From NCBI GenBank assembly GCA_964515905.1, contig CAZEWK010000035.1, positions 25,158 through 89,157 of the forward strand: a stretch of 64,000 bases of DNA, read 5' to 3'. The DNA comes from GCA-2712985 sp964515905. GTDB lineage: Bacteria > Pseudomonadota > Alphaproteobacteria > UBA7887. The notes beneath the pieces are model-generated. The model was not told the origin of the DNA. It did not search any database and worked only from the letters and a program-made list of their open reading frames with translations. A program made the translations under genes and the position numbers. This document shows positions 54,268 to 62,731 of the stretch, piece after piece. The number at the start of each line of letters is the position of its first letter. The stretch's first letter is position 1.

Positions 54268-55653
54268 GTGACTAATATTCTAATCGTAGACGACGAAGTT
54301 GTCTTTGCAGGTGCTGTCCAACGCAAATTACAACGCGATGGCTATGAGTGCAAAATTGTCAACACGCTTCTTGACGCTCATCAAATACTCGATACTAAAC
54401 AAAACGATAAAGACAAGTTTTGGCCCGACCTCATACTATTAGACATGCGTTTACCAGATGGAGATGGCACTAACTTATTGGAAAATGTTGACAAAAAAAT
54501 ACCGGTTATTGTCATTACTGCGTATGGCGATATAGAGAGTGCAGTATCCGCAATGAGACTAGGCGCTAGCGATTACCTTACCAAGCCACTGGATTTAAAA
54601 GAACTTGGATTAGTAATTTCTAAGGTATTGAATAACGAAGAAATACGGAATCAGCTTAGCCTAGCAAAAGAAAGGGATAAACGACTAGCGTCGAAACCGA
54701 TCCTTATTGGAAATAGTCCAGCCATGGAGGGAGTAAGAAATACAATCCAACGAATTGCAGCAATCGATACCCCCTCACCTCCTAATGTTTTAATCCTTGG
54801 GGAAACGGGTTCAGGCAAAGATCTTTTGGCCTCCCTGATACATATAGAAAGTGGAAATTTGGGCCGCCCATTTGTGCAGGTGGATTGTCCAGCGCTAAAT
54901 CATGAACAAATTGAAGCCCAGTTATTCGGTGAAATAGTTTCTGATAACGCTTCTAAATCCAACCAAACACGAGGTTTAATCGAGACCGCAGAAGACGGAA
55001 CGCTTTTTCTAAACGAAATCGCTGAAATTCCTCTGGTTCTACAAAGTAAACTTCTTCACGTAATCGAACATAGAACAATTCAAGCTTTAGGCAGTAATAA
55101 ACAAAATACCGTGGACGCTCGATTTATAGCGAGCAGCAATCGACCATTGGCTAGTATGGTACGAGACGGAAATTTTAGAGGTGACTTATTCTACCGCCTT
55201 AACGTACTTACTGTAGAGATTCCTCCTTTGAGAGACCGCAAGGAAGATATTCCGATACTGGTTTCTCACTTCTCACAACAGACCTCTCGTCGGTATGGGT
55301 ACCCGGATATTGAGTTGGATGAAACGGCACTGGAGGCAATGCACCAATACCACTGGCCCGGTAACGTCCGTGAACTGCGCTATTTGGTAGAGCGTTCAGT
55401 CCTATTACAAAGTAGTTCAACGATAAGTGCAGAAGATCTGGGCCTTTTCGACGGTCTAAAAGCTGAAGCACCAGTAAACCCCACTCCTGATCCAACTACA
55501 TCTAATCTGACACTAATCTCAGCGGAACGGAATATGATTGAAAAGGCTTTAACTCAAAATAAGGGCAACATTTCGAAAGCAGCACGTTCCTTAGGGATCA
55601 CTAGAATGACCTTAAGGTATCGAATGGGTAAACATCGAATAGCAAAACAGTGA
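54268..55653 (+). CDS. NtrC-family response regulator lacking the GAFTGA loop
   Basis: A 461-residue regulator starting with GTG at 54268. Receiver (1-120): acidic pair DD at 8-9, phospho-Asp59 in LILLDMRLPDGDG, Lys in YLTKPLD. AAA+ domain (about 140-380): Walker A GETGSGKD at 178-185. Where NtrC has the sigma-54 contact loop, this protein reads QLFGEIVSDNASK and has no GAFTGA. Walker B is GTLFLNEIAEIP, with Asn249 replacing Asp; the following Glu is kept. FYRLNVLTVEIPPLRDR is intact. The C-terminal Fis-like helix-turn-helix is NISKAARSLGITRMTLRYR. It should bind DNA, but sigma-54 activation is unlikely. Confidence 0.9.
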   Translation: MTNILIVDDEVVFAGAVQRKLQRDGYECKIVNTLLDAHQILDTKQNDKDKFWPDLILLDMRLPDGDGTNLLENVDKKIPVIVITAYGDIESAVSAMRLGASDYLTKPLDLKELGLVISKVLNNEEIRNQLSLAKERDKRLASKPILIGNSPAMEGVRNTIQRIAAIDTPSPPNVLILGETGSGKDLLASLIHIESGNLGRPFVQVDCPALNHEQIEAQLFGEIVSDNASKSNQTRGLIETAEDGTLFLNEIAEIPLVLQSKLLHVIEHRTIQALGSNKQNTVDARFIASSNRPLASMVRDGNFRGDLFYRLNVLTVEIPPLRDRKEDIPILVSHFSQQTSRRYGYPDIELDETALEAMHQYHWPGNVRELRYLVERSVLLQSSSTISAEDLGLFDGLKAEAPVNPTPDPTTSNLTLISAERNMIEKALTQNKGNISKAARSLGITRMTLRYRMGKHRIAKQ

Positions 55654-55660
55654 TAGTAAA

Positions 55661-55682
55661 TATTGGTTGATAATAACCAATA
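55661..55682. promoter_or_regulatory. Inverted repeat just after the regulator gene: candidate operator
   Basis: TATTGGTT (55661-55668), six-base spacer and AACCAATA (55675-55682) form a perfect eight-base inverted repeat. There is no T-run after it, so a simple terminator is unlikely. It lies at the beginning of the 236-base gap before the TonB-dependent receptor gene, a position suited to a site for the neighbouring regulator. Other copies were not found by eye near the porins or the kinase. Confidence 0.4.
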
Positions 55683-55889
55683 TGGGTGCCTGACAAATAA
55701 AAATGGTTCATCTGAATACAATATCTCACAAATTACTCAGTCGAAATTTATTTCTACTGTTCCTGAGCCAACTATTAAATATTCTATATTTGATTTAGTC
55801 TATTTAAATTTTGGTAAAATCCTTGTTCCTAAGCACCTAATTCGTTATACACACCGGCGTTTTTTGTTTTATTCAATCGGAGATATGGT

Positions 55890-58451
55890 GTGAATAGTTT
55901 CTTAAAATCTTCAATCCATAGTTCGTTCTTTATCACTTTCCTGAGTTTATTTCTCTCTGCGAATGTAAGTTCAGCACAGGAAGCCGGCAGTTTGGAAATA
56001 CCCGACATCAACGTTGGCATTACACCGATGCCTGGAACCGGGATTTCTGTAGATAAAGTACCGACCAAAGTCCAGACTTTAAATCCGAGTGAATATAATG
56101 AAACCTATTCAGTTGATCTCCCAGCTTTATTGAATAGTAAAGCTGCAAGTATTGATGCCACAGATACACAAAATAATCCATTTCAGAAGAACATCACCTA
56201 TCGAGGATTCCAAGCTTCGCCCCTACTAGGAGAGCCGCAGGGACTAGCTGTCTATCAAAATGGTGTACGTATAAATGAACCTTTTGGTGACGTTACTCAA
56301 TGGGATCTCATCCCAGAGACAGCTATTTCCCGAGCTGAAATCATCTCGAGTAACCCAGTTTTTGGTCTGAATTCCCTTGGTGGAGCAATTGTGTTAAGCC
56401 TTAAAAACGGATTCGAGTTTAACGGAGTTCAGCTAGAAACTTACGGTGGTTATTTTGAACGCGGCGGAGTGGAATTTCAATTTGGCCATAGTACGGAGAA
56501 TTTTGCGATATATACCGCCATTGACCAACAACTTGAAGCAGGTTGGCGAAATCGCTCCCCATCAGACGTTAAACGAGCTTACACCAATGTTGCGTTACGA
56601 TTTGATAATTTAGATATAAGCTGGGACGTTACGAACGCAGCCACTAATCTAAACGGAAACGGTCTTGCCCCTGTCGAACTTCTGGAAGCAAATCGAAGAG
56701 CCGTGTTTACATGGCCCGACACTACGGAAAACAATTTATTTTCTACGGGCCTCAGCGCTAATTATTACGTGAACGACACGGTCTCCCTACAAGCAAATAC
56801 CTATTTCCGCCGCTTAATCCGAACCACTTTAAATGGGGATGAAGTAGAAGCGGGAGCCTGCGAAATTGATGACGATCGCACCGAAAATACTGTGAACGCG
56901 AATATCCGAGCAAGTGCCGATGTTGCGTCCGCAGCATCTCAAGCTGCCGCAACTTTTGCTGATGCAGGTTTTGAAATCGAGAACTTCGTTTGTGAGGAGG
57001 AGGAAGAAGACAATAAGATTGAAATGATACTCGATGCGGATGGTCAGCCTATCACCTCATTTGCAAAAGTATTTGCGGCTGCAAATACGAGTTCCACGAT
57101 GACAAAGGGGTGGGGTTTTGGCCTTCAAACTACTATAGACGAAAGCTTATTCGGTCATGATAATAAATTTATTTTAGGTGCAAGTGCAGATTACGGCCTA
57201 ACCAGATTTCATAATCAATCATTTTTAGCCACCCTATCCTCGGATAGAACTTTCTTAGAAGCCGACCCTTTTACTATAATTAACTTTGCCAACCTTGAAT
57301 TAGAATTCGAAAATGATCCCGGTGCTGGCGATGGGTTAGACGATGTGGAGCAAGAATTTAGCGAGGTGGGGCCAACCCACCTTCAAGCCCATAACCGCTA
57401 CTATGGTTTATATGCAACCGACACCTTCTTCGTGAATGATAGACTTGCTGTAACTTTAGGCACGAGATTTAATTTTGCCCATATCCAAACAAGGGACGAA
57501 TTCAGGACGAATTTCTCTGTGGAGAGAAAAGGTAATCTTGATGGCTCACACATCTTTCGACGAATTAACCCAAGTGCAGGATTTACATATAATATTCCGA
57601 AGAGAGATACTACTTTTTATGCTAACTGGGCTCAGTCAAACCGGGCACCTTCTCCTGTAGAGCTTGCATGTGCTGACCCGGCAGTTCCTTGTCGCGTACC
57701 CAACGCATTCACCGCCGATCCACCCCTTGGTCAAGTCATTTCACAAGGGTTTGAGACGGGCTTACGAGGACATCTCCATCAAGACAGACTCGCCGGCATT
57801 ACTCCGTTGAACTGGAGTATCAACGGCTACAGTTTTGAAAATAAGAACGACATCATCTTCATAAGTGCAGGAGTTGGACTTGGCACAGGATTTTTTAAAA
57901 ACGTAGGTAAAACACAAAGAACGGGTTTCGATACAAGTCTATCTGGGAAAATAGCCGGTATTAATTGGACCACCAGTTATGCCTTTATTGAATCCACTTA
58001 TGAAACAACTTTCCAGATAGCCTCTGCCAATCATCCAGAGGCAATAAATAAGGAAATTACAGTTGAACCGGGGGATAATATTCCAGGAATCCCGCAACAT
58101 AGTTTTAAAGCGGGGGTTAATTATGAACCGTTAAAAAATCTGAGAGTGGGACTCGACATGGTATCTAAATCTGGGGTGTTTTTACGCGGTGATGAGGCAA
58201 ATTTATTAAAGCGCACTTCCGGACACACAATCTTTAATTTGCGTTCTAATTATAGCGTGAATGATCGCACACAGATTTACATGGCAGTTGATAATATTTT
58301 GGATACACAGTACGAAACTTTCGGGCAACTTGGCGAAACCGGTAATGAGGTGCCAATATTCGAATTGCCGAACGGAGTTATCGATCCGACATTTCTGTCA
58401 CCTGGTCAACCGTTTGCCGCTTTCGCTGGAGTAAAAATTAAACTGAATTAG
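55890..58451 (+). CDS. TonB-dependent outer-membrane receptor
   Basis: An 853-residue gated transporter, starting with GTG at 55890 (CGGAGA site six bases upstream). Signal peptide 1 to about 30, then a short N-terminal segment with VGITPMPGTGISVDKVPTKVQ (possible TonB box). The plug domain runs about 55-165 and contains NITYRGFQASPLLGEPQGLAVYQNGVRINEPFGDV and ISRAEIISSNPVFGLNSLGGAI. A beta barrel extends to the end. An acidic loop EEEEED lies at about 370, and the barrel ends PFAAFAGVKIKLN rather than in an aromatic. There is no N-terminal signalling domain, so control is likely by the nearby two-component system. The substrate is unknown. Confidence 0.92.
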   Translation: MNSFLKSSIHSSFFITFLSLFLSANVSSAQEAGSLEIPDINVGITPMPGTGISVDKVPTKVQTLNPSEYNETYSVDLPALLNSKAASIDATDTQNNPFQKNITYRGFQASPLLGEPQGLAVYQNGVRINEPFGDVTQWDLIPETAISRAEIISSNPVFGLNSLGGAIVLSLKNGFEFNGVQLETYGGYFERGGVEFQFGHSTENFAIYTAIDQQLEAGWRNRSPSDVKRAYTNVALRFDNLDISWDVTNAATNLNGNGLAPVELLEANRRAVFTWPDTTENNLFSTGLSANYYVNDTVSLQANTYFRRLIRTTLNGDEVEAGACEIDDDRTENTVNANIRASADVASAASQAAATFADAGFEIENFVCEEEEEDNKIEMILDADGQPITSFAKVFAAANTSSTMTKGWGFGLQTTIDESLFGHDNKFILGASADYGLTRFHNQSFLATLSSDRTFLEADPFTIINFANLELEFENDPGAGDGLDDVEQEFSEVGPTHLQAHNRYYGLYATDTFFVNDRLAVTLGTRFNFAHIQTRDEFRTNFSVERKGNLDGSHIFRRINPSAGFTYNIPKRDTTFYANWAQSNRAPSPVELACADPAVPCRVPNAFTADPPLGQVISQGFETGLRGHLHQDRLAGITPLNWSINGYSFENKNDIIFISAGVGLGTGFFKNVGKTQRTGFDTSLSGKIAGINWTTSYAFIESTYETTFQIASANHPEAINKEITVEPGDNIPGIPQHSFKAGVNYEPLKNLRVGLDMVSKSGVFLRGDEANLLKRTSGHTIFNLRSNYSVNDRTQIYMAVDNILDTQYETFGQLGETGNEVPIFELPNGVIDPTFLSPGQPFAAFAGVKIKLN

Positions 58452-58484
58452 CTGGATTACCTAGCCGGAAAGGTTAGTACGTTT

Positions 58485-59126
58485 ATGGACGATACATTCG
58501 CAATTACGACGGGAATAAGCCTTTTGGATAAAGGCGGACCGGTAATGCTCATCCTATTCGGTCTATCCATATTTGCTCTAGCCATAATATTTGTGAAGAC
58601 CTATCAATTCATTGCATCTCAATTGGGACGCACAGAATTTATTGATAAGGCAATAATCTCACTCCAAGAAAATCAAGAACAAACTGCCATACAAATTCTT
58701 ACAAATAGTAGGCATCCCGTTGCGCGCGTTATGTATGCAACCTTAAGTATGATTTCATCGAAGACCCTTACAGAAGAAGATCGTGAAACTGAAATTAGTC
58801 GAATTGGCTCTGCCGAAATTCGAAACCTTGAGAGTTATCTTCGAGGACTAGAAGTTATTGCTAATTTAAGTCCTCTCCTTGGTCTTCTCGGAACCGTTCT
58901 TGGTATGATCAAAGCCTTTGCTAGATTAGAAAGTGCTGGAACGAAGGTTGATCCCACAATCTTAGCTGGAGGTATTTGGGAAGCACTATTGACGACCGCT
59001 TTTGGCCTGAGTGTTGCAATTCCTGCCCTTGCCGCATTTTATATTCTCGAGGGCAGAGTAGAAAATGTTCGAACAGCAATGAAAGATGCTGTCACAAGAG
59101 TATTAAATAGTTTGCCAAAGAATTAA
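58485..59126 (+). CDS. exbB: ExbB-type proton channel subunit (MotA/TolQ/ExbB family)
   Basis: Inner-membrane motor subunit that couples proton flow to TonB, 213 residues. Three membrane segments (about 18-40, 120-140 and 165-190) with the usual long cytoplasmic loop between the first two. Second-helix motif NLSPLLGLLGTVLGMIKAF and third-helix WEALLTTAFGLSVAIPALAAFY contain the conserved Thr residues that line the channel. It lies 33 bases after the receptor gene and 37 bases before exbD1. Its grouping with two ExbD genes, TonB and a receptor points to ExbB rather than TolQ. Confidence 0.93.
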   Translation: MDDTFAITTGISLLDKGGPVMLILFGLSIFALAIIFVKTYQFIASQLGRTEFIDKAIISLQENQEQTAIQILTNSRHPVARVMYATLSMISSKTLTEEDRETEISRIGSAEIRNLESYLRGLEVIANLSPLLGLLGTVLGMIKAFARLESAGTKVDPTILAGGIWEALLTTAFGLSVAIPALAAFYILEGRVENVRTAMKDAVTRVLNSLPKN

Positions 59127-59163
59127 GGACTGTGGACTAATAAAATACAGAGAAGATAGCACA

Positions 59164-59565
59164 ATGGATTTTGCGGAACGTCCTCGCTCAAGACAGGAGT
59201 TGAATGTTGCTCCGCTGATCGACGTGGTTTTTCTACTGCTGATTTTCTTTATGCTCGCAAGTACATTCATAAAGCCAGAGGCGATCGATTTAATGCTTGA
59301 GGGTGGGAGTGCGACCCAGACAACTTCTGACGAAATTATAAACATACAAGTATCCTTCGATGAGACTATAAGGCTCAATGGGCTTCGCTTGTCCATGGAC
59401 CAATTAGCCGCAGAACTAGCTTCTCGTATTCAGGGAAATGAACAGCAGCCTGTCACTATAAGAGCTGAGGCAGAGGTTCCAGTTCAAACTTTGGTTGATA
59501 TCATGGATCAGGTTCGTGCTGCTGGAACCAACAATCTTCGACTCGCGACCCCAGACCTACAGTAA
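59164..59565 (+). CDS. exbD: ExbD (first copy, with the conserved Asp)
   Basis: A 133-residue ExbD/TolR protein. A short basic N-terminus precedes the membrane helix, which carries the conserved proton-pathway Asp at residue 20 (LNVAPLIDVVFLLLIFFML). A periplasmic domain follows (about 45-133) with INIQVS and VTIRAEAEVPVQTLVDIMDQV. The Asp should be protonated during the motor cycle. It stops one base before the start of the second ExbD, so the two are expected to be made in similar amounts and possibly form a heterodimer. Confidence 0.93.
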   Translation: MDFAERPRSRQELNVAPLIDVVFLLLIFFMLASTFIKPEAIDLMLEGGSATQTTSDEIINIQVSFDETIRLNGLRLSMDQLAAELASRIQGNEQQPVTIRAEAEVPVQTLVDIMDQVRAAGTNNLRLATPDLQ

Positions 59566-59566
59566 A

Positions 59567-59986
59567 ATGGCTCCCAAAATGCAATTTGAAAGTAGGGCGA
59601 GAATTAAAAACCGGATCAACTTAGTTCCTTTAATCAATATTGTTTTCTTGCTGCTAATATTTTTTATGCTCAGCAGTACCCTTATCACTCCCGACAAATT
59701 TGATATCACACTGCCGGAATCAAAAAAGGGAGATAGTCATGAGTCCATTCCTATAGTCGTCCTAATACGTGGCGATGGAAAAGTAGCCATTAATAACGTC
59801 ACAACTACGATTAATGAGTTAGCGGACTTACTTCTTACCGAAATAGAATCTGGTGCCACCCCTGAACTAATGGTACGAGCTGACGCGTCGGCCAACACTG
59901 AGGATGTTATCTCCGTTCTCCGACAAGCGAAGCTGGCCAACATTGAGTCAGTAGCAATAGCCACTCAAGGAGGGGGTTCTCCGTGA
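59567..59986 (+). CDS. ExbD-like protein (second copy, Asp replaced by Asn)
   Basis: A 139-residue ExbD/TolR paralogue. The membrane helix reads LVPLINIVFLLLIFFMLSSTL, with Asn24 at the position of the invariant Asp of ExbD, TolR and MotB; the codon is AAT. The rest of the fold is intact: a periplasmic domain with VVLIRGDGKVAINN and PELMVRADASANTEDVISVL. The ATG at 59567 is chosen, one base after the exbD1 stop; an upstream in-frame ATG at 59495 lies within exbD1. Its stop overlaps the tonB GTG start. The loss of the titratable residue suggests it is not an independent motor subunit. Confidence 0.9.
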   Translation: MAPKMQFESRARIKNRINLVPLINIVFLLLIFFMLSSTLITPDKFDITLPESKKGDSHESIPIVVLIRGDGKVAINNVTTTINELADLLLTEIESGATPELMVRADASANTEDVISVLRQAKLANIESVAIATQGGGSP

Positions 59987-61209
59987 ACTCCATTCAATTC
60001 AAGCATATCGCGTTCTGTGTAAGTATCTCATTATTTATGCACTCTGGTTTATTTTTCTTCGACACAACTTCGGAATTTCAACCCTCTGAACAAATCAAAG
60101 AGAAGGTTCTTCGCTTGCAACTAACAAATCTTGATTCACAAAAAAATCAACACGAGGAGCTTGCTGATATTCAAATCGTTAAGCCTGAAACTGCACCTGT
60201 AATCCAAAGGGAATACAAACCAGCACGCGCTGAAGAAGTACTATCCCTAGACCAAATGATGAAACCTATTGCCCCACGCCAAATTACAAGGCCAACAATG
60301 ATTATTAAACCACCAGCAATCACTGAGCCCGAACCTTCTGTCATTCCAGAAGAAGTTCCCAATAATCTAACATTGGAACACGCTTTGGATGTTAAAATTC
60401 CTGAAAAAATTGAAATATTAAAAACTCGAACAATTCCAAAAACAAGCGAAACTTTTAAGCCAGAAATAAGAACCGAAGTAAAAGAACTTTCACAAACGGA
60501 TATTGTATCATTGGATACCGTGGTTACTGAAACAGTGCGACTCCAACAAACAGTATTACCTGTGATAGAATCTTTACCACTAAATAATCCCAGCGACCTG
60601 CCAACTGAACAGATGGTTGTAACGGAACAAACGTTACAGGCTTATAGAGCGGAAACAATAAATACCATTGAACCATTAACATCAGTCAGGCGGCCTGATA
60701 CTGAGTCTTCGGATCTTTTAAATCAGGAAACCCCCAGCGTAACACAACAGAATTATATTGTTGCAAATAACTCAATCGAAGTGATACCGCCTACTGTTAC
60801 CATACAACCACAACCAGAACAGAAAGACGAACAAGTCAACGTGAATTCAAGGGACCCAGCAGACGCAAACAATTTGAGCCCCGATCCAATTCAAAAAGCT
60901 ATCGAAGAGGAAGCTATAACGAGTTCTTTACATGATGCAATAAACGCTCGAGCACAACGGAACATACCTGATCGGGTTAGAAAGCGAGGAATACAGGGGC
61001 GGGTCTACCTAGAGTTTAAATTAGGACCTACCGGGGAATTATTAGAAATAATTATTTCGGACGAATCAACAGAATCTGATGTTCTAAGGCGTGCCGCCAG
61101 AGAAGCCGTTGAAAAAGAAGCGCCTTTTGAACAATTCGCACTATTCGATAATGAGGGTCCCAGATGGTTCAAAGTGCGGGTGAACTATATTAGAGATCGG
61201 TCAAATTAA
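59983..61209 (+). CDS. tonB: TonB energy-transducing protein
   Basis: A 408-residue TonB with GTG start (59983) overlapping the exbD2 stop; AAGGAGGGGG lies just upstream. The single N-terminal membrane helix has Ser16 and His20 (SISLFMHS), the spacing that TonB uses to contact ExbB/ExbD. The long central region (about 50-330) is Pro/Glu/Lys-rich with many PxxP pairs, to span the periplasm, and is longer than in E. coli TonB (239 residues). The C-terminal TonB domain (about 330-408) contains RKRGIQGRVYLEFKLGPTGELLEI. It is the final gene of the receptor-ExbB-ExbD-ExbD-TonB run. Confidence 0.93.
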   Translation: MNSIQFKHIAFCVSISLFMHSGLFFFDTTSEFQPSEQIKEKVLRLQLTNLDSQKNQHEELADIQIVKPETAPVIQREYKPARAEEVLSLDQMMKPIAPRQITRPTMIIKPPAITEPEPSVIPEEVPNNLTLEHALDVKIPEKIEILKTRTIPKTSETFKPEIRTEVKELSQTDIVSLDTVVTETVRLQQTVLPVIESLPLNNPSDLPTEQMVVTEQTLQAYRAETINTIEPLTSVRRPDTESSDLLNQETPSVTQQNYIVANNSIEVIPPTVTIQPQPEQKDEQVNVNSRDPADANNLSPDPIQKAIEEEAITSSLHDAINARAQRNIPDRVRKRGIQGRVYLEFKLGPTGELLEIIISDESTESDVLRRAAREAVEKEAPFEQFALFDNEGPRWFKVRVNYIRDRSN

Positions 61210-61238
61210 AAATAAAACTTAACTTAATTCTTGATTTA

Positions 61239-61622
61239 TCAACTTATTATTGCTTCTCCCTCAATTTCTACTTTAAGATTTGGTAAAACTAATCTTGTAA
61301 CTTCGACAAGGGTCGACGCTGGCCGGTCTTCACCGAAATAGGCCTCCCGAATAGGGTTAAGTCTTAAACGATCTTGGATATCGGTAAGAAAGATGGTTAC
61401 TTTCACTATATTTTTTGGCTTTCCACCGGCCGTCCTAAGAGCAGCGTCAAAATTTTGCATCGCAACCTTAAATTGATCGACAGTATCAGCAGGAATTACC
61501 CCAGTTCCTGTTATACCCACCGTTCCTGATATCCAGACACGTTTATCGTGTCGAACAGCATGGCAGTAGTGCCCAACAGGCTCCTGTTGGCCGTCCACTA
61601 TAAAACGTTCTATATCTTTCAT
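61239..61622 (-). CDS. RidA/YjgF-family protein (reactive intermediate deaminase)
   Basis: A 127-residue protein of the RidA superfamily; members hydrolyse enamine/imine intermediates or act in catabolic clusters. Evidence: GHYCHAVRHDKRVWISGTVGI, VAMQNFDAALRTAGGKPKNIVKVTIFLTD and RPASTLVEVTRLVLPNLKVEIEGEAI, the last with the conserved Arg. The ATG at 61620-61622 was chosen because MKDIERFIVDG aligns with usual starts and GGAG lies nine bases upstream. Longer in-frame starts exist up to 61712 (TTG). It is convergent with tonB and lies next to an arylformamidase-like hydrolase, so a role in tryptophan- or pyrimidine-like catabolism is possible. Confidence 0.82.
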   Translation of the reverse strand: MKDIERFIVDGQQEPVGHYCHAVRHDKRVWISGTVGITGTGVIPADTVDQFKVAMQNFDAALRTAGGKPKNIVKVTIFLTDIQDRLRLNPIREAYFGEDRPASTLVEVTRLVLPNLKVEIEGEAIIS

Positions 61623-61743
61623 ATCCTCAATCTCCATCACAGGTAAACTAATAAATGAACGATAGGTCCTAGACATTTTGCTTGTACGTCGTAGAAAAAG
61701 TAATGAACTCAAGCATTAAATAAATGTTATTTGCCCATGATTC

Positions 61744-62601
61744 TTAGGGATTCGCTAAATTCACTATTGTTTGGAATAAAGGGCTCTCTGCATCCTCAAA
61801 ACCGTCCAGAATATTGAAGTGGTGAGCCTGATTAATTAATTTCCAGTGACCTGTTAATCCCTTAGCTTTCCATGCACTTAAGAAGCACTTACTTTGCCGA
61901 ACAAACTCACTAGTTTCTTCAGCCCCAACCGCCACTGTTAATTCAGGTCCTTGGTCAGGTATGTGGTAGATAGGACTTAAAATATTGACGTCATTCCAAG
62001 ATAATTGGAGTTTTGGTTGTAAATAACTATACGGTAATGGTGCCAGATCAAAAATTCCGCTGATAGCACAAGCTCCCCTAATACATTCTTGTGATAACCC
62101 ATATTCCTCTTGCCACTTTGTTGACAAGGCCATGCAGGTCAAGTGAGCACCAGCTGAATGACCGGAAATAGTCAGAGTAGAGCTATCTGCTCCATAATTG
62201 GATCCATTTTTTATCAACCAGAAAATGGCAGATCGAGTTTGTCTAACTATTTCTCCAAGTGTCACCGAAGGACACAATGAATAATTCAATACAGCAACAG
62301 TAAAACCTGATTCAACAAGTTTTGGTGCTATGAACGAAAAGTCACGCGCAGAAAATCTGCGCCAATATCCCCCATGAATAAAAAGATGAAGAGGAGATTT
62401 AGAGTTACCAGAAGGGAAAATATCCAAATATTCACTCACTGTGGGACCAAACCGAAGGCCTATATGTCCCTTTAAATCTCTTCGAGCTTCTATACTCCCT
62501 TGTTCCCATCTATCAACGATTTCTCCGGCATCTTTCATTCCTAAAACTGGGTTATATTCTTGATCAATTGACTCTTGGTCAGAAAAATTACGATACAGCA
62601 T
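61744..62601 (-). CDS. Alpha/beta hydrolase, kynurenine formamidase / BD-FAE-like
   Basis: A 285-residue serine hydrolase of the esterase/lipase-like subgroup used for kynurenine formamidase. The oxyanion motif is LHLFIHGGYWRRFS, the nucleophile Ser is in LTISGHSAGAHLTCMAL, the acid is probably in the VAVGAEETSEF region, and the His is in NQAHHFNILDG. The HGGYW motif is characteristic of arylformamidases. It lies between the RidA-like gene and an SDR on the same strand, with a 130-base gap to the SDR. A substrate such as N-formylkynurenine or an ester is inferred by family only. Confidence 0.8.
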   Translation of the reverse strand: MLYRNFSDQESIDQEYNPVLGMKDAGEIVDRWEQGSIEARRDLKGHIGLRFGPTVSEYLDIFPSGNSKSPLHLFIHGGYWRRFSARDFSFIAPKLVESGFTVAVLNYSLCPSVTLGEIVRQTRSAIFWLIKNGSNYGADSSTLTISGHSAGAHLTCMALSTKWQEEYGLSQECIRGACAISGIFDLAPLPYSYLQPKLQLSWNDVNILSPIYHIPDQGPELTVAVGAEETSEFVRQSKCFLSAWKAKGLTGHWKLINQAHHFNILDGFEDAESPLFQTIVNLANP

Positions 62602-62731
62602 TACTTATGTATCCTTCGTTACGTAATTAAAGAAATCTATTTAAATCCTAGAAGCTGCACATCAACTGCAAAAATATTATTTAATACAGATAAATTTAAT
62701 TCTTCATAATTGTTATTGGTATGAATTAAAA

